Positions 45,613 to 55,189 of a stretch of DNA of 64,000 nt are shown piece by piece. How positions within the stretch are numbered: the first letter of the stretch is position 1; each line of letters opens with the position of its first letter. The stretch is taken from the NCBI RefSeq assembly GCF_900156645.1, contig NZ_FTOC01000001.1, positions 496,001-560,000 of the forward strand, read 5' to 3'. The notes beneath the pieces are model-generated. The model saw only the letters and a program-made list of their open reading frames with translations. It was not told the DNA's origin and searched no databases. The position numbers and the translations under genes were made by a program. The stretch is from Salimicrobium flavidum. Lineage in GTDB: Bacteria > Bacillota > Bacilli > Bacillales > Halobacillaceae.

Positions 45613-46234
45613 AAATCGGTGGGTGGAGTCAGGCTTCAGAACTGTCAGCCGCACTCTTTTACGCCAGGAATTTCACAGTATCTCCGTTTCAGTCACTGAC
45701 CATCCTCTTCCTTCCTACGGCATTTTTCTTATGAATCATTCCAGTTGGTGGGACGGGCTTTTGGCTCATTTAATCAACGACAAAGTATTGAAAACGGATG
45801 CTCATATCATGATTGATGAGGAGGGAATGAATCGGTTTCCTGTTTTTTCTTACGTAGGAGGATTCTCTGTCGATCAATCCTCCCTCTCCCATACAAAAAA
45901 TTCCCTCCTTTATGCCGAAGATTTATTGAAACAAAAAAAAGGAGTCTTTCTCTTTCCTCAAGGAGATGAGCAACACCAGGAATTGAGACCGCTAAAATTC
46001 TTAAAAGGAGCCGCTTTCTTGATGAAAAGGGTCCCCTCCGTGCCTGTAACTCCTATTCTTTTTTACTATTCTTTCGGACATTATAAAAAACCCGAAGTTT
46101 ACATAAAAATCGGTGTTCCGATATGGGAGTATCTCCCTGTTCAAAAATGGGAAACCATAATGGAACAGGAGCTGGATTCATTGAAACAGAAGGTCATAAA
46201 AGAAGATTTTCATTCTTTCACACCACTATTATAA
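45596..46234 (+). CDS. PlsC-like acyltransferase of the carotenoid cluster
   Basis: 212 residues of the lysophospholipid acyltransferase family. Motif I NHSSWWDG (here HSSWWD instead of the classical HxxxxD spacing, NHSSWWDG retains H and D four apart) and motif III FPQGDEQ are visible. It overlaps the previous gene by 17 bp, with AAAAGGAG before ATG 45596. In this context it probably acylates the sugar of the glycosylated carotenoid, a role served by CrtO in staphyloxanthin; phospholipid synthesis is less likely. Confidence 0.75.
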   Translation: MKRSTKNRWVESGFRTVSRTLLRQEFHSISVSVTDHPLPSYGIFLMNHSSWWDGLLAHLINDKVLKTDAHIMIDEEGMNRFPVFSYVGGFSVDQSSLSHTKNSLLYAEDLLKQKKGVFLFPQGDEQHQELRPLKFLKGAAFLMKRVPSVPVTPILFYYSFGHYKKPEVYIKIGVPIWEYLPVQKWETIMEQELDSLKQKVIKEDFHSFTPLL

Positions 46235-46248
46235 GAGGGAGTCCAAAT

Positions 46249-47337
46249 ATGGTTTCAATTTTTATGATAATTGCAGGAATTCTTTTATTATGGACGATCT
46301 TCAACTCTTTTTTTCTGCCGGAACTTACAGCTGAAACTGCTGAGAACCATCCATTCGTTTCCGTGCTGGTCCCTCTTCGTAATGAAGAACGTAACGTTAC
46401 CCCTCTCGTCGATTCCCTTAAACGAATCGAGTATGCCCATGCAGAATTCATTTTGCTCGATGACCAGTCAGAAGACGAAACCTATAATCTTCTCCTTGAA
46501 TCGACAAAGAACGACACCCGCTTCCGTATCGTCCAGGGAGAGCCACTCCAAGAAGGTTGGAATGGGAAAGTCTATGCCTGTCATCAACTTTCCTCGTACG
46601 CAAAAGGTGAGCATTTATTCTTCGTTGATGCAGATGTAAGAGTTTCTTCAAGAAGTGTGGAAAAGTTTCTGTCTCTTCAGCAAAGGAAACAGGCCTCCTT
46701 TATCTCGGGCTTCCCTTCATTCCGAAATTCCTGTCTGCTTGGCCATCTCCTAGTACCTATGCAACATTTCGTCATCAATCTTCATCTCCCTCTATTTATG
46801 GCGAACAAAACGAATATACCGATGTTCACTGCAGCATTTGGAGGATGCCTTTTCATCGACAGAAAAGCATATGATGAAATAGGAGGACACACCAGGGTAC
46901 ACGACTCTCTTGTCGAAGACGTCCACTTAGCAAAAGAGATGAAGCATAATCGGAAGCGCTCTCTTCTCGCGAATGTCACTTCAGATATATGTTGTCGTAT
47001 GTATGAAACGAACAGAGAGGTATGGAATGGTTTCAAAAAGAATATCTTTCCGGGACTGGGGCGGTCTATATCACTCGCTGTGTCCGTCATAATCCTCTAC
47101 ACTACCCTCTTCCTGGTTCCCTTTGTTATGGCTTTCATCACAGGAGGGATGTGGTGGTTTATCTGCGCTACTCTTATAGGTCTGAAACTTTTCATTGACC
47201 TCCGCACCCGCCACCCATGGTGGGTATCATTCTTTCTTCCATTATCTGTTCTATCGATGCTTTCAGTATTGATATCCTCTATTCTCGTGGACAGACAAAG
47301 TAAAAAATACAAATGGAAAGGGCGTTCGTATCTATGA
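46249..47337 (+). CDS. crtQ: Family 2 glycosyltransferase, carotenoid glucosylation
   Basis: 362 residues from ATG 46249 (AGAGGGAG before it). N-terminal anchor, GT-A catalytic domain (about 35-250) with VLVPLRNEERN, DDQSEDET and DADVR (DxD), then QxxRW-like region and two or three C-terminal helices. Same design as CrtQ of staphyloxanthin synthesis, which glucosylates diaponeurosporenoate. It overlaps the CrtP-like gene by 4 bp (ATGA), so they are co-translated. Confidence 0.8.
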   Translation: MVSIFMIIAGILLLWTIFNSFFLPELTAETAENHPFVSVLVPLRNEERNVTPLVDSLKRIEYAHAEFILLDDQSEDETYNLLLESTKNDTRFRIVQGEPLQEGWNGKVYACHQLSSYAKGEHLFFVDADVRVSSRSVEKFLSLQQRKQASFISGFPSFRNSCLLGHLLVPMQHFVINLHLPLFMANKTNIPMFTAAFGGCLFIDRKAYDEIGGHTRVHDSLVEDVHLAKEMKHNRKRSLLANVTSDICCRMYETNREVWNGFKKNIFPGLGRSISLAVSVIILYTTLFLVPFVMAFITGGMWWFICATLIGLKLFIDLRTRHPWWVSFFLPLSVLSMLSVLISSILVDRQSKKYKWKGRSYL

Positions 47338-48755
47338 AAACGATTATCATCGGAGGTGGCCTCGGCGGTCTCTCAGCCGCTATCTCGCTTGCATCTGAGG
47401 GGGTAGAGACGGTACTTTATGAAAAAAACTCTCATTTTGGAGGAAAAATGAAAAGCGTGGATATCGACGGCTATCATTTTGACTTCGGGCCCAATACGAT
47501 AACCATGCCCTATGTCTTTGAAAACGTACTTCGAAAAGGCGGGATGGAGAAAAAGCTCACATATGAGAAACTCGAGATTCATACACGTAATCAATTTCCG
47601 GATGGTACAATTTTCGATCTCTCTTCCGATAGAAATAGAATGATAGAACAACTTGAAACCTTGGACAAAAAAGGAGCGGACTCTTACGACAGATTTTTAA
47701 AGGCTATAACGAGTCTATTCTCTGTCTCCTACTCGTCTTTTCTTACCCGCACTTTCACGTCGAGATGTGATTACTTCTCCTTCCGACTTCTCAAAGATAC
47801 ATGGAAAGTTCGTCCGTTCACAAACATGGACCGTTTTTTCAAACACTACTTCTCTTCCCCTTACGTACGGAACGCATTGAACAGATACGCCACTTATGTA
47901 GGTTCAGACCCGTACAGGGCTCCGGCCACATTTGCAATGATCGCCTATTTGGAGTTGATGGAAGGGGTGTATTACGTAAGAGGAGGAAATACAAAAATTG
48001 CGGATACAATGGTACAGGCAGCCAGAAATAGCGGTGCTTGTCTTTACAATAATCAAAAAGTCTCCGCCTTGATGAAAGATGAAGACAATATCACCGGGGT
48101 GATTTTGGAGGGGGGAGAAAAGATCGAAGCGGATCATATTATCATCAACGGAGATATCGCACATACCCTCCCTGAACTGCTCGACGAAGAATTGCCGAAA
48201 TATGACCCCTCTGTTTCCGCATTCGTTATTACAGCAGGTCTAAAGGGATCGCTACCTTTTCATCATCACCACCTATTTTTTTCAAGCGATTATAAACAGG
48301 AGTTCAAAGAGCTGCGGTCTGGAAGATTCCCGAGTGATCCAACCATTTACATAGCTACTTCTTGTAAAACCGATTCTTCCGTTTCTCCAAAAGGAGACAA
48401 CTGCTTCATTTTGGTCAACGCACCTCCTGGTCAAAAAATTGACAAGGAAACCTACAAACGCCTTATTTATCACAAACTGGAAGCTAATGGCTTCCCTATT
48501 TCAAATTATATAGTAACTGAAAAGATTTGGGCCCCCGAAGATATAGAGCAGGAATTTTCAACTTTCCAAGGCTCGCTATATGGCCCAAGCGTCAATAATA
48601 AAAAGCAGGCTTTTCTACGGCCCAGGAACAAGTCGGACCGTTTTCAAAATCTATACTTCGCCGGGGGAAGCACTCATCCCGGAGGAGGTTCCCCTATAGT
48701 CACTTTAAGTGGACAGAACGTTGCCAACCACATACTCGGCAAAATAACAAAATAG
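47334..48755 (+). CDS. crtP: CrtP-like carotenoid oxygenase/desaturase
   Basis: 473 residues, FAD-dependent amine-oxidase fold. N-terminal IIGGGLGGLSAAISLASEG dinucleotide motif, FDFGPNTITMPYVF, and the C-terminal FAGGSTHPGGGSPIVTLSGQ carotenoid-desaturase signature. Of the three homologues here this one is nearest in memory to staphylococcal CrtP (4,4'-diaponeurosporene oxygenase), with TMPYVFE and VTLSGQ shared. It probably oxidises a terminal methyl group to the aldehyde or acid. Ends 43 bp before the convergent crtM. Confidence 0.82.
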   Translation: MKTIIIGGGLGGLSAAISLASEGVETVLYEKNSHFGGKMKSVDIDGYHFDFGPNTITMPYVFENVLRKGGMEKKLTYEKLEIHTRNQFPDGTIFDLSSDRNRMIEQLETLDKKGADSYDRFLKAITSLFSVSYSSFLTRTFTSRCDYFSFRLLKDTWKVRPFTNMDRFFKHYFSSPYVRNALNRYATYVGSDPYRAPATFAMIAYLELMEGVYYVRGGNTKIADTMVQAARNSGACLYNNQKVSALMKDEDNITGVILEGGEKIEADHIIINGDIAHTLPELLDEELPKYDPSVSAFVITAGLKGSLPFHHHHLFFSSDYKQEFKELRSGRFPSDPTIYIATSCKTDSSVSPKGDNCFILVNAPPGQKIDKETYKRLIYHKLEANGFPISNYIVTEKIWAPEDIEQEFSTFQGSLYGPSVNNKKQAFLRPRNKSDRFQNLYFAGGSTHPGGGSPIVTLSGQNVANHILGKITK

Positions 48756-48787
48756 GAGATAAAGATTGAAAAGTCTTCACCCCCTCC

Positions 48788-48828
48788 AAAAAAAGGATTA
48801 TTGCAATTCAGCAATAATCCTTTTTTTT
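48788..48828. terminator. Bidirectional terminator between carotenoid operons
   Basis: A stem of about 17 bp (AAAAAAAGGATTATTGC and complement) with a 6-nt loop. The last codons and stop of crtM are part of the stem. Confidence 0.92.
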
Positions 48829-49631
48829 TCCTCTTCATTCAGAAAGGCTCGTTTTCGGAAGACATCATAATTCTCATTTCTTACCGCTTCAAGAATATTC
48901 ATATATAAATACGCGGCGCCTTTGACAGGCAAGCGGGAGGAAAGAGGATAGTAGGACAGCGTCTCCATGGCAGAAGCGTAATACTCTTCCGCCTTGACAG
49001 CGATATACTCCCAAGTCCGAATGAATTCCTCCGAAACCTGTTTATTAATAAGGTCCTCTTTGGAATATCCAAAGGATTCATAGACTTTTTTCGGGAAGTA
49101 TATCCTCCCTCTCTCTAAATCTTCACCGATATCACGAAGGATATTCGTCAATTGCATGGCGTAGCCGAGATAGATTGCATCTTTTTTCAAAAGCTCATAT
49201 TTACCAGGAGCAAGAATCGGGAGAAGCATAAGTCCTACAGTGCTTGCCACATTATAACTGTAATCCAATAATTCTTCTTCTAATTCGATTTCTACTGGCC
49301 CTAAATCCATCTCCTGCCCTTTGATCATGTCATGAAAGGGCTCAAACTTCAGATCGAATTTTTCTCTTACATCATGTAGTGCAATCCAAAATGGTCGCTC
49401 TGGAACATATTCTTTTCTTTCAAACTGAATAAGTTCCTGTTTGATTTGTGCAAGTTGCCTCTCAGGCTCATCGCCTTCATCGACGACATCATCCACATAT
49501 CTGCAGAACCCGTAAACAGCCCAGACCGCGCGTTTCCGATCTCCCGGAAGGTAGGAAAATGCTTTAGCAAAAGTCTTGGAATGATTCTCTATTATAGCAT
49601 GACACTTCTCGTACGCCTTATCTAAGTCCAC
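48798..49631 (-). CDS. crtM: Dehydrosqualene (4,4'-diapophytoene) synthase
   Basis: 277 residues from GTG 49631 (GAGGTG 6 nt before); the GTG at 49640 overlaps that site. Squalene/phytoene synthase family, head-to-head condensation of two farnesyl diphosphates, the first step of C30 carotenoids. Aspartate motif 1 DDVVDEGD (about 48) and motif 2 LTNILRDIGEDLERGRIYFP (about 158-177) are intact. C30 rather than C40 is inferred from the CrtN/CrtP partners. Confidence 0.92.
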   Translation of the reverse strand: MDLDKAYEKCHAIIENHSKTFAKAFSYLPGDRKRAVWAVYGFCRYVDDVVDEGDEPERQLAQIKQELIQFERKEYVPERPFWIALHDVREKFDLKFEPFHDMIKGQEMDLGPVEIELEEELLDYSYNVASTVGLMLLPILAPGKYELLKKDAIYLGYAMQLTNILRDIGEDLERGRIYFPKKVYESFGYSKEDLINKQVSEEFIRTWEYIAVKAEEYYASAMETLSYYPLSSRLPVKGAAYLYMNILEAVRNENYDVFRKRAFLNEEEKKRIIAELQ

Positions 49632-49641
49632 TGGATTCACC

Positions 49642-51096
49642 TCAATTGTACATGGGCTCTTTCATAAGTTCTCCTGCCAATAGTCTTGCTCCCTGCATGA
49701 CTATCGGTACTCCGCCACCCGGATGGACGGAAGCTCCTACTGCATAAAGATTTTTGACGGAATATGGACGAAACTGCGGGCGAAACATACCGGATTGGCT
49801 TAGAGTCGGCCCAATACCGAAACTTCCACCTCCATACAAACCGGCAATTTCTGCATCTTTCGGGGTTCTCATCTTCCACCATTCTATATGGTTTCGAAGA
49901 TCGGGGAAAGCTTTTCCTTCCAGCACTTCCATGACATAATCAATCAGCTTCCTTTCCTGCTGATAGTCGACCGAAGTATCCGCTGGCACCGGTATCAGTA
50001 TATACAGCACACCTTTTCCTTCAGGAGCTAGATTTTCATCTATAACCGACGGGTGAAAAGCGTAGATGGATGGTTTTTCAGGGACCTTTTTCGTTTCAAA
50101 TACATCTTTCATATGAGATTTGAAATCATCCGTCATAAAGAATTGATGCACCGGCTGATCAGAGTATATTTTATCCGTTCCAATAAAAAACAACAGGCAT
50201 CCGGAGGAAGGAGTGTACGTTTTATTCGTTTGATATTGTGCGGGCATTAGAGCATCCATGTTAGGAAAATCTCCGTTATATATCACCTCATCAGCATATT
50301 CCGCTCCGCGAGTCGTGTCCACCCCTATCACCCTATCATCTTCTATAAGTATATCCGTAACTTCCGTATCCGTCTGTATCTCCACGTTTCTTTCCGCCAG
50401 CTCTTCGGTAAGGGTATCAATCATGCTTGCATAACCGCCTTGAATGTACCAAATGCCTTCAAGATGCTCACTTAAAGAAATAAACGAGTAGATCGAGGGC
50501 GCTTTCGATGGGTTCCCCCCTATATATAGTGACTGCAAACTATAGATATCAAGGAGTTGCTCAGAAACGAAATAACGGCTCATGAAAGACCGGATAGATT
50601 TGTGAGCTTTCATTCCCCATAGAAGTTTTAGAATCTCCGGATGCAGAAACTTTTTTTTGTCAGCAAACGTCTGACCAAGTATCCTTGATTTCCCTTTCTT
50701 AAAAAAAGGTCCCATTTCCTCAAGGAATCGAAGAAATCCTTCTTTTTCTTCCGGAAATGTAGCTGCGAATTCTTCCGTTTGTTTTTCTTTATCCTGATAT
50801 TTGCTGAATGTCTCCCCATTCGGAAAATGAACACGATACATCGGTTCCATAGGGACAAGCGGAATGCGTTCCCTTCCTATACCTGCTTGAGCCAGAAGTT
50901 CGATCAGTAGGGAGGGGAGCAATACTATGGTAGGTCCCTGATCGATACGGCTTTCTTCATGTTTTTCGAACTTCATTCTTCCCCCGGCAGTACTATCCCG
51001 CTCTATTACCCTTATCGAACGTCCTTCCTGCTGTGAAAGATATAATGCCGTCATCAGCCCTCCGATACCGGCTCCGACAATCGTCGTCTTTTTCAT
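49642..51096 (-). CDS. crtN: CrtN-like dehydrosqualene desaturase
   Basis: 484 residues, FAD-binding [19 protein letters not shown] at the start and [19 protein letters not shown] at the end. Shares with staphylococcal CrtN the [19 protein letters not shown] and [12 protein letters not shown] regions. Likely desaturates diapophytoene to diaponeurosporene or diapolycopene. Starts within the stop of the upstream desaturase (4-bp ATGA overlap) and lies 10 bp before crtM, forming a crtNb-crtN-crtM type operon. Confidence 0.85.
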   Translation of the reverse strand: MKKTTIVGAGIGGLMTALYLSQQEGRSIRVIERDSTAGGRMKFEKHEESRIDQGPTIVLLPSLLIELLAQAGIGRERIPLVPMEPMYRVHFPNGETFSKYQDKEKQTEEFAATFPEEKEGFLRFLEEMGPFFKKGKSRILGQTFADKKKFLHPEILKLLWGMKAHKSIRSFMSRYFVSEQLLDIYSLQSLYIGGNPSKAPSIYSFISLSEHLEGIWYIQGGYASMIDTLTEELAERNVEIQTDTEVTDILIEDDRVIGVDTTRGAEYADEVIYNGDFPNMDALMPAQYQTNKTYTPSSGCLLFFIGTDKIYSDQPVHQFFMTDDFKSHMKDVFETKKVPEKPSIYAFHPSVIDENLAPEGKGVLYILIPVPADTSVDYQQERKLIDYVMEVLEGKAFPDLRNHIEWWKMRTPKDAEIAGLYGGGSFGIGPTLSQSGMFRPQFRPYSVKNLYAVGASVHPGGGVPIVMQGARLLAGELMKEPMYN

Positions 51097-52562
51097 GTTT
51101 CACCAATCCAATCAGAGGTTATTTTTGCAGATTCCAAGATAGTTGGCAAGCCGCTCCCCGGGTGGGTTCCTCCACCTACAAGCCATAGATTTTCCAGATC
51201 ATCAAACTGATTATGAGGTCTGAAATACATCATTTGGGAAAGCTGATGACCGAGGCTGAAGGTCGCGCCCTGATAAATTTCAAAAGTTTGTTCCCAATCG
51301 ACTGGAGTAAGAATCTTTTTGATCGTAATATGAGCGCTCAGATCTTCGAACCCCGTCTCTTTTTCGATACGGTCGAGAACGACCCTCTCCACTTCCGCTT
51401 TTCTGTTTTCCCAGTCTATACCTGAGAGGTTATTCGGCACCGGTGCAAGTATATATACGGCTGAATGTCCTTCAGGTGCCAATGTGCTGTCCATTACACT
51501 TGGGTTATGGATGTAGATGGAAGGCTCATCAGATAACTCGAGCGAACCCGTAAGCTCCTCCACATTTTTCTTATAGTCCGATGAAAATAATATCGAATGG
51601 TGTGGCATGTCATAAACCTTATTAACCCCGGCATAAATCATGAATGTCGAACAGCTGAACTTCTTTTTTTCGATTTTTCTTTTTTTGTATTTCTTAAGTG
51701 ATCGGTCATCAATGAGTTTGGTCATAGCCTGGGCGAAATCAGCGTTAATGACAATATCATCAGCTTCGAACCGTTCACCTGATTGAAGTTCGATAGCCTC
51801 CGCTTTTTTATTTGCCGTTTCTATCCTGGAAACCGACTCCCCGAGATGAATCTTTCCTCCGAGTTCCTCGAAGACGCTGGCCATGGCTTTCGAGAGTTGA
51901 TTGACACCCCCGATAGGATGATAAACACCGTATTCATGTTCCATGTATGAAAGTATGGAAAACGCTCCTGGACACTCCCAGGGAGACATCCCCAAATATT
52001 TCGCTTGAAAAGAAAAAGAAATTTTGAGTCTTTCATCATCAAAGTACTGAGATAAAACATCGTATACGGATTTTCCAAGTGAGAGTTCCGGTAATGCTTT
52101 CAGAACGCGCGGGGAAAGATAATCCATCAACCGATGATGCCTGGTTTTTAAAATCGGCGTAAGACGATCCAACTTTTTTTTATTATCTCTCATAAATCTT
52201 AGATAACCGCGTTCATTACCTGGGAAATGACGGGAAATCGAGGAGAGCATTTTATCCTGCTGTTGATACATAGGGATTCTACTTCCACTCCAGAGTAATT
52301 CGTACATAGGCGTAAGTTGTTTCAGATCCATATAATCATGCATGTTTCTCCCCGCTTTTCGGAAAAGTTCATCAACAAGGTGAGGCATACCAAGAAAGGT
52401 GGGGCCGATGTCAAAAGTGTACTCCCCTAGATTCCATGCCCCATTCCTTCCCCCTACTCTATTCTGTTTTTCGAACACGTGCACGTCATGACCTTCGGCA
52501 GCCAGCAGCATAGCTGAGGCGAGTCCCCCGGGGCCCGCGCCGATGACAGCTATTCTTTTCAT
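51093..52562 (-). CDS. Second CrtN/CrtI-family carotenoid desaturase
   Basis: 489 residues from ATG 52562 (AGAAGG before). [20 protein letters not shown] dinucleotide motif, [20 protein letters not shown], and C-terminal [20 protein letters not shown]. First gene of the minus-strand carotenoid operon. Together with the other two homologues it gives three desaturase-like enzymes, as reported for crtNa, crtNb, crtNc of Halobacillus. Its exact step (extra desaturation or end-group oxidation) cannot be read from sequence. Confidence 0.85.
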   Translation of the reverse strand: MKRIAVIGAGPGGLASAMLLAAEGHDVHVFEKQNRVGGRNGAWNLGEYTFDIGPTFLGMPHLVDELFRKAGRNMHDYMDLKQLTPMYELLWSGSRIPMYQQQDKMLSSISRHFPGNERGYLRFMRDNKKKLDRLTPILKTRHHRLMDYLSPRVLKALPELSLGKSVYDVLSQYFDDERLKISFSFQAKYLGMSPWECPGAFSILSYMEHEYGVYHPIGGVNQLSKAMASVFEELGGKIHLGESVSRIETANKKAEAIELQSGERFEADDIVINADFAQAMTKLIDDRSLKKYKKRKIEKKKFSCSTFMIYAGVNKVYDMPHHSILFSSDYKKNVEELTGSLELSDEPSIYIHNPSVMDSTLAPEGHSAVYILAPVPNNLSGIDWENRKAEVERVVLDRIEKETGFEDLSAHITIKKILTPVDWEQTFEIYQGATFSLGHQLSQMMYFRPHNQFDDLENLWLVGGGTHPGSGLPTILESAKITSDWIGET

Positions 52563-52598
52563 TACAAGCACCTTCTCTCTATCTTCATATTTCACACA

Positions 52599-52624
52599 GT
52601 ACCCGATTTATTAACTCATTAGTC
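52599..52624 (-). promoter_or_regulatory. Possible sigma-B-type promoter of the crtN-crtN-crtM operon
   Basis: On the minus strand GACTAA (52619-52624), 14 bp, GGGTAC (52599-52604): 4 and 5 of 6 matches to GTTTAA/GGGTAT, 37 bp before the start. The spacing equals that of the candidate at the other carotenoid operon. Confidence 0.35.
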
Positions 52625-52715
52625 TTATTTTTATCCGCTCCTTTAATTCGGGTCATGAATGACACGTGTCCCCCTCTTCAATACTCATTATGAATTAGGT
52701 GCTTTTACAAAAAAA

Positions 52716-52747
52716 TGTGAAATCGGAATCCTCATTCCAATTTCACA
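52716..52747 (-). terminator. Terminator of ktrB/D
   Basis: On the minus strand TGTGAAATTGGAAT, a 4-nt loop, ATTCCGATTTCACA (one mismatch) then seven T, 14 bp after the stop. Confidence 0.9.
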
Positions 52748-52761
52748 CCTATTACATCCGA

Positions 52762-54114
52762 CTATCCGATGATCACTCTCTCTTTTGGATAATGGTAATT
52801 GCCTTTCTTCTTCTCCTTTTTGAAAGAGAACAGGAAAGTGAGTATTCCGATTCTTCCGATGAACATCAATCCCATAAGCAACAGTTTCGTAAACGTGGTG
52901 AGCTCCGAAGTGATTCCAAGCGATAAACCCACCGTACCAAAAGCGGAACAAATCTCAAACAGAATTTCACTCATAGAAAACGGTTCGACAATAGATACCA
53001 CAAGCACGCTGAAGAAAACAGTGAGGACAGCCATCAAGGTAACTACCACAGCACGGTTCAAATCTTCATTATGCACTTCTCTTCTGAAAATCCGGATACT
53101 TCCCTTTCCCCGGGCGAATGTCAGTATGAAAATAACGACAAGAGCAAACGTCGTCGTCCGGATTCCGCCCCCCACACTACTCGGTGAAGCACCGATGAAC
53201 ATAAGGGAGGACATGAACAGATGGGTTTGTTCTGTGAACTGACTGACATCCATCGTCGATAAACCGCCACTTCTTGTTGTCACCGACTGGAAGAGCGCAT
53301 AAAAAATGATTTCATGCCAGGATCTTCCCTCGAAGAAATGGTTGAATTCCAGAAATACTATCATTACCGCCCCGAGCACTATTAGCGCAAAGAACGTGAT
53401 CGTAGTCAGTTTGGCAAAAAGGGAAAATCTGGTACGTTCCCCGCTTTCAAACAAATACTGTTTCACTTCGATCAGCACCGGGAACCCTATAGCTCCGGCT
53501 ATAATAAGCATCATATTTATGAATTGCACAAAATAATCATCCTGGAAGGGAATGAGCGACGCGCCTGTAATGTCGAACCCTCCGTTCGTCATGGCACTTA
53601 CCGCTCCGAAGAACCCTTGCAAATACGCTTCACCAGCTTCATAGTATTGTAAGAAATATGTACCTAATATCAGGAACCCAATGAATTCTATCAATAAGAC
53701 GAGAAGCACTATCTGTAAGACGAGACGGACAATCCCTGAAAAATTCGACTGGTTCTGGTCAGTCATGATCAGCTGCCGTTCCCGTAAGCCGATTTTTTTC
53801 CCTAGTACAATCCATATAATCGTCCCTAACGTCATAATTCCGATACCGCCGAACTGAAGCATAAGTGCAATCATGAAATAACCGACTATGCTGAAGGTCT
53901 CAGGAATAGAGACAGGGGTAAGTCCCGTCACACTGACTGCACTCACAGCTACGAACAACGTATCGATGAAAGGAATATCCACGCCCGGTTCGTATGCGAT
54001 GGGCAGAGAAAGGAGAATAGTTGCTATGGTCACAGCAAATAAGTAGAACAACGCAATTAATTGAAAAGGGGATAATGTTCGGATCCATTTGTAATTTCTT
54101 CTATATATCGACAT
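52762..54114 (-). CDS. ktrD: Ktr potassium channel subunit (KtrB/KtrD)
   Basis: 450-residue TrkH/KtrB superfamily sodium-dependent potassium uptake protein. Four M1-P-M2 repeats; selectivity-filter glycines in AVSVTGLTP, MTNGGFDITG, TRSGGLSTMD and FGTVGLSLGI, each seen at the expected interval. Works with an RCK ring such as KtrC (27.7 kb). KtrB and KtrD are hard to separate; KtrD is chosen because no ktrA is adjacent. Confidence 0.9.
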   Translation of the reverse strand: MSIYRRNYKWIRTLSPFQLIALFYLFAVTIATILLSLPIAYEPGVDIPFIDTLFVAVSAVSVTGLTPVSIPETFSIVGYFMIALMLQFGGIGIMTLGTIIWIVLGKKIGLRERQLIMTDQNQSNFSGIVRLVLQIVLLVLLIEFIGFLILGTYFLQYYEAGEAYLQGFFGAVSAMTNGGFDITGASLIPFQDDYFVQFINMMLIIAGAIGFPVLIEVKQYLFESGERTRFSLFAKLTTITFFALIVLGAVMIVFLEFNHFFEGRSWHEIIFYALFQSVTTRSGGLSTMDVSQFTEQTHLFMSSLMFIGASPSSVGGGIRTTTFALVVIFILTFARGKGSIRIFRREVHNEDLNRAVVVTLMAVLTVFFSVLVVSIVEPFSMSEILFEICSAFGTVGLSLGITSELTTFTKLLLMGLMFIGRIGILTFLFSFKKEKKKGNYHYPKERVIIG

Positions 54115-54181
54115 ACTGCTAGCTCCTTATTTGACTCAACTTCCCCTCATTATAGATAAAAAAGTTACTGTTGTATAGCTT

Positions 54182-54607
54182 TCAATTAGGAGTTCCGGCC
54201 GTTCTTCTTCTAAACTCCTCAAGCAGCCGTTTTCCCTGATACCCTTCTTCTAAAAGGACTTGAAGGAGCTTTTCCACCTGCTCCTGTTTTTTATCTATCA
54301 TCGCGCCGATGAAAATCACATTCATCTCTTCTTCAAACTCGTTGATGTCTATCGGAGAGACTAGGAAGGTAGCCGGCGAATTACTCTTTTTCGTTATAAG
54401 TACTTGCAGCATCACTTTCTCATTCTTCTCGATATAGGATTGAAAATAGCTTTTATAATCCTTGCTTATGAAGGCTTCTACCAACCAGCGTCCATGATCG
54501 TCCTCCCTGTTGATAATGAGACCGTCCTTCAGTTCAATCGAACGTAATGTAATATCCTCCTTCTGTTCTTCAATGATATCCAGAGAAACAAGTTTGAAAG
54601 TCTTCAT
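54182..54607 (-). CDS. ywpF: YwpF-like protein
   Basis: 141 residues starting MKTFKLVSLDIIEEQKEDIT, which matches the YwpF-like family of Bacillaceae, as do LIINREDDHGRWLVEAFIS and SNSPATFLVSP. Mixed beta-alpha cytosolic protein; function unknown. Lies 67 bp upstream of ktrD on the same strand. In B. subtilis ywpF is in an unrelated place. Confidence 0.8.
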   Translation of the reverse strand: MKTFKLVSLDIIEEQKEDITLRSIELKDGLIINREDDHGRWLVEAFISKDYKSYFQSYIEKNEKVMLQVLITKKSNSPATFLVSPIDINEFEEEMNVIFIGAMIDKKQEQVEKLLQVLLEEGYQGKRLLEEFRRRTAGTPN

Positions 54608-54733
54608 TAATTATTCCGCCCTTCCTCCATGTTATCTACATTATAGAATAGGTCACCGGAAAGCGAAAGGACTACATCCATCATGGATGAATCCTTACCC
54701 TGTTCTCGCCTGATATACATTTACAAACCGAAA

Positions 54734-55106
54734 GGCTACCCTAAAAATAAATATTCAGGCGGACGCTTATCCAGAGGCAATGCTTCAGCCTCCTCGTTTC
54801 CCTGCGGGGTCTTCAGCTACCCGAGTCCCCGTCGGAGTCGCCGCCTTTATCTATATCCACCCTATCAAACTCGAATCATAACAGAGCCTGAAAATGTTCA
54901 TATATCATGGTTCAAATATCTTTGCATGAACGTGTCTGTTAAAGCCTGTCGTTGATTTTAGGAACGAAGGGTGGAGACGCCTGCGGGAGAAGCATGAACG
55001 AAAAATCACCGGAATCGAACGGAGGGAGGTTCCGGAAGTTTTTGTCATGCCCGCGGCAAGCTTCCACCCGAAGAGACGAAAATCAATAATAAACGATAAC
55101 AGAGCC
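54734..55106 (+). repeat. Composite dispersed repeat, copy 2 (contains a 175-bp MITE-type part)
   Basis: Same organisation as the 17183 copy: GGCTACCCTAAAAATAAATA start, GC-rich block, a partial TAACAGAGCC end at 54879-54888, AT-rich spacer, then the MITE part 54932-55106 (175 bp, GTGTCTGTTA to TAACAGAGCC). Outer flanks AACCGAAA and AAAGGAAA match at 6 of 8, perhaps an eroded target duplication. Fills the gap between ywpF and the ectoine operon end. Confidence 0.8.
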
Positions 55107-55114
55107 AAAGGAAA

Positions 55115-55140
55115 AAGCCGTCCTGATAACGGGACGGCTT
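55115..55140 (-). terminator. Terminator of the ectoine operon
   Basis: AAGCCGTCC/GGACGGCTT stem with a short loop and, on the minus strand, TTTTCC; 50 bp after the aldehyde dehydrogenase stop. Confidence 0.88.
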
Positions 55141-55189
55141 CACTCATAAATCTCTTACATCATCTGTAGTTGTTTCCACAGTCCCCTGT

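Noticed and set aside
54734-55106. Possible riboswitch or structured RNA
   Set aside because: The structure is explained by inverted repeats of a dispersed element present in several unrelated gaps and orientations.
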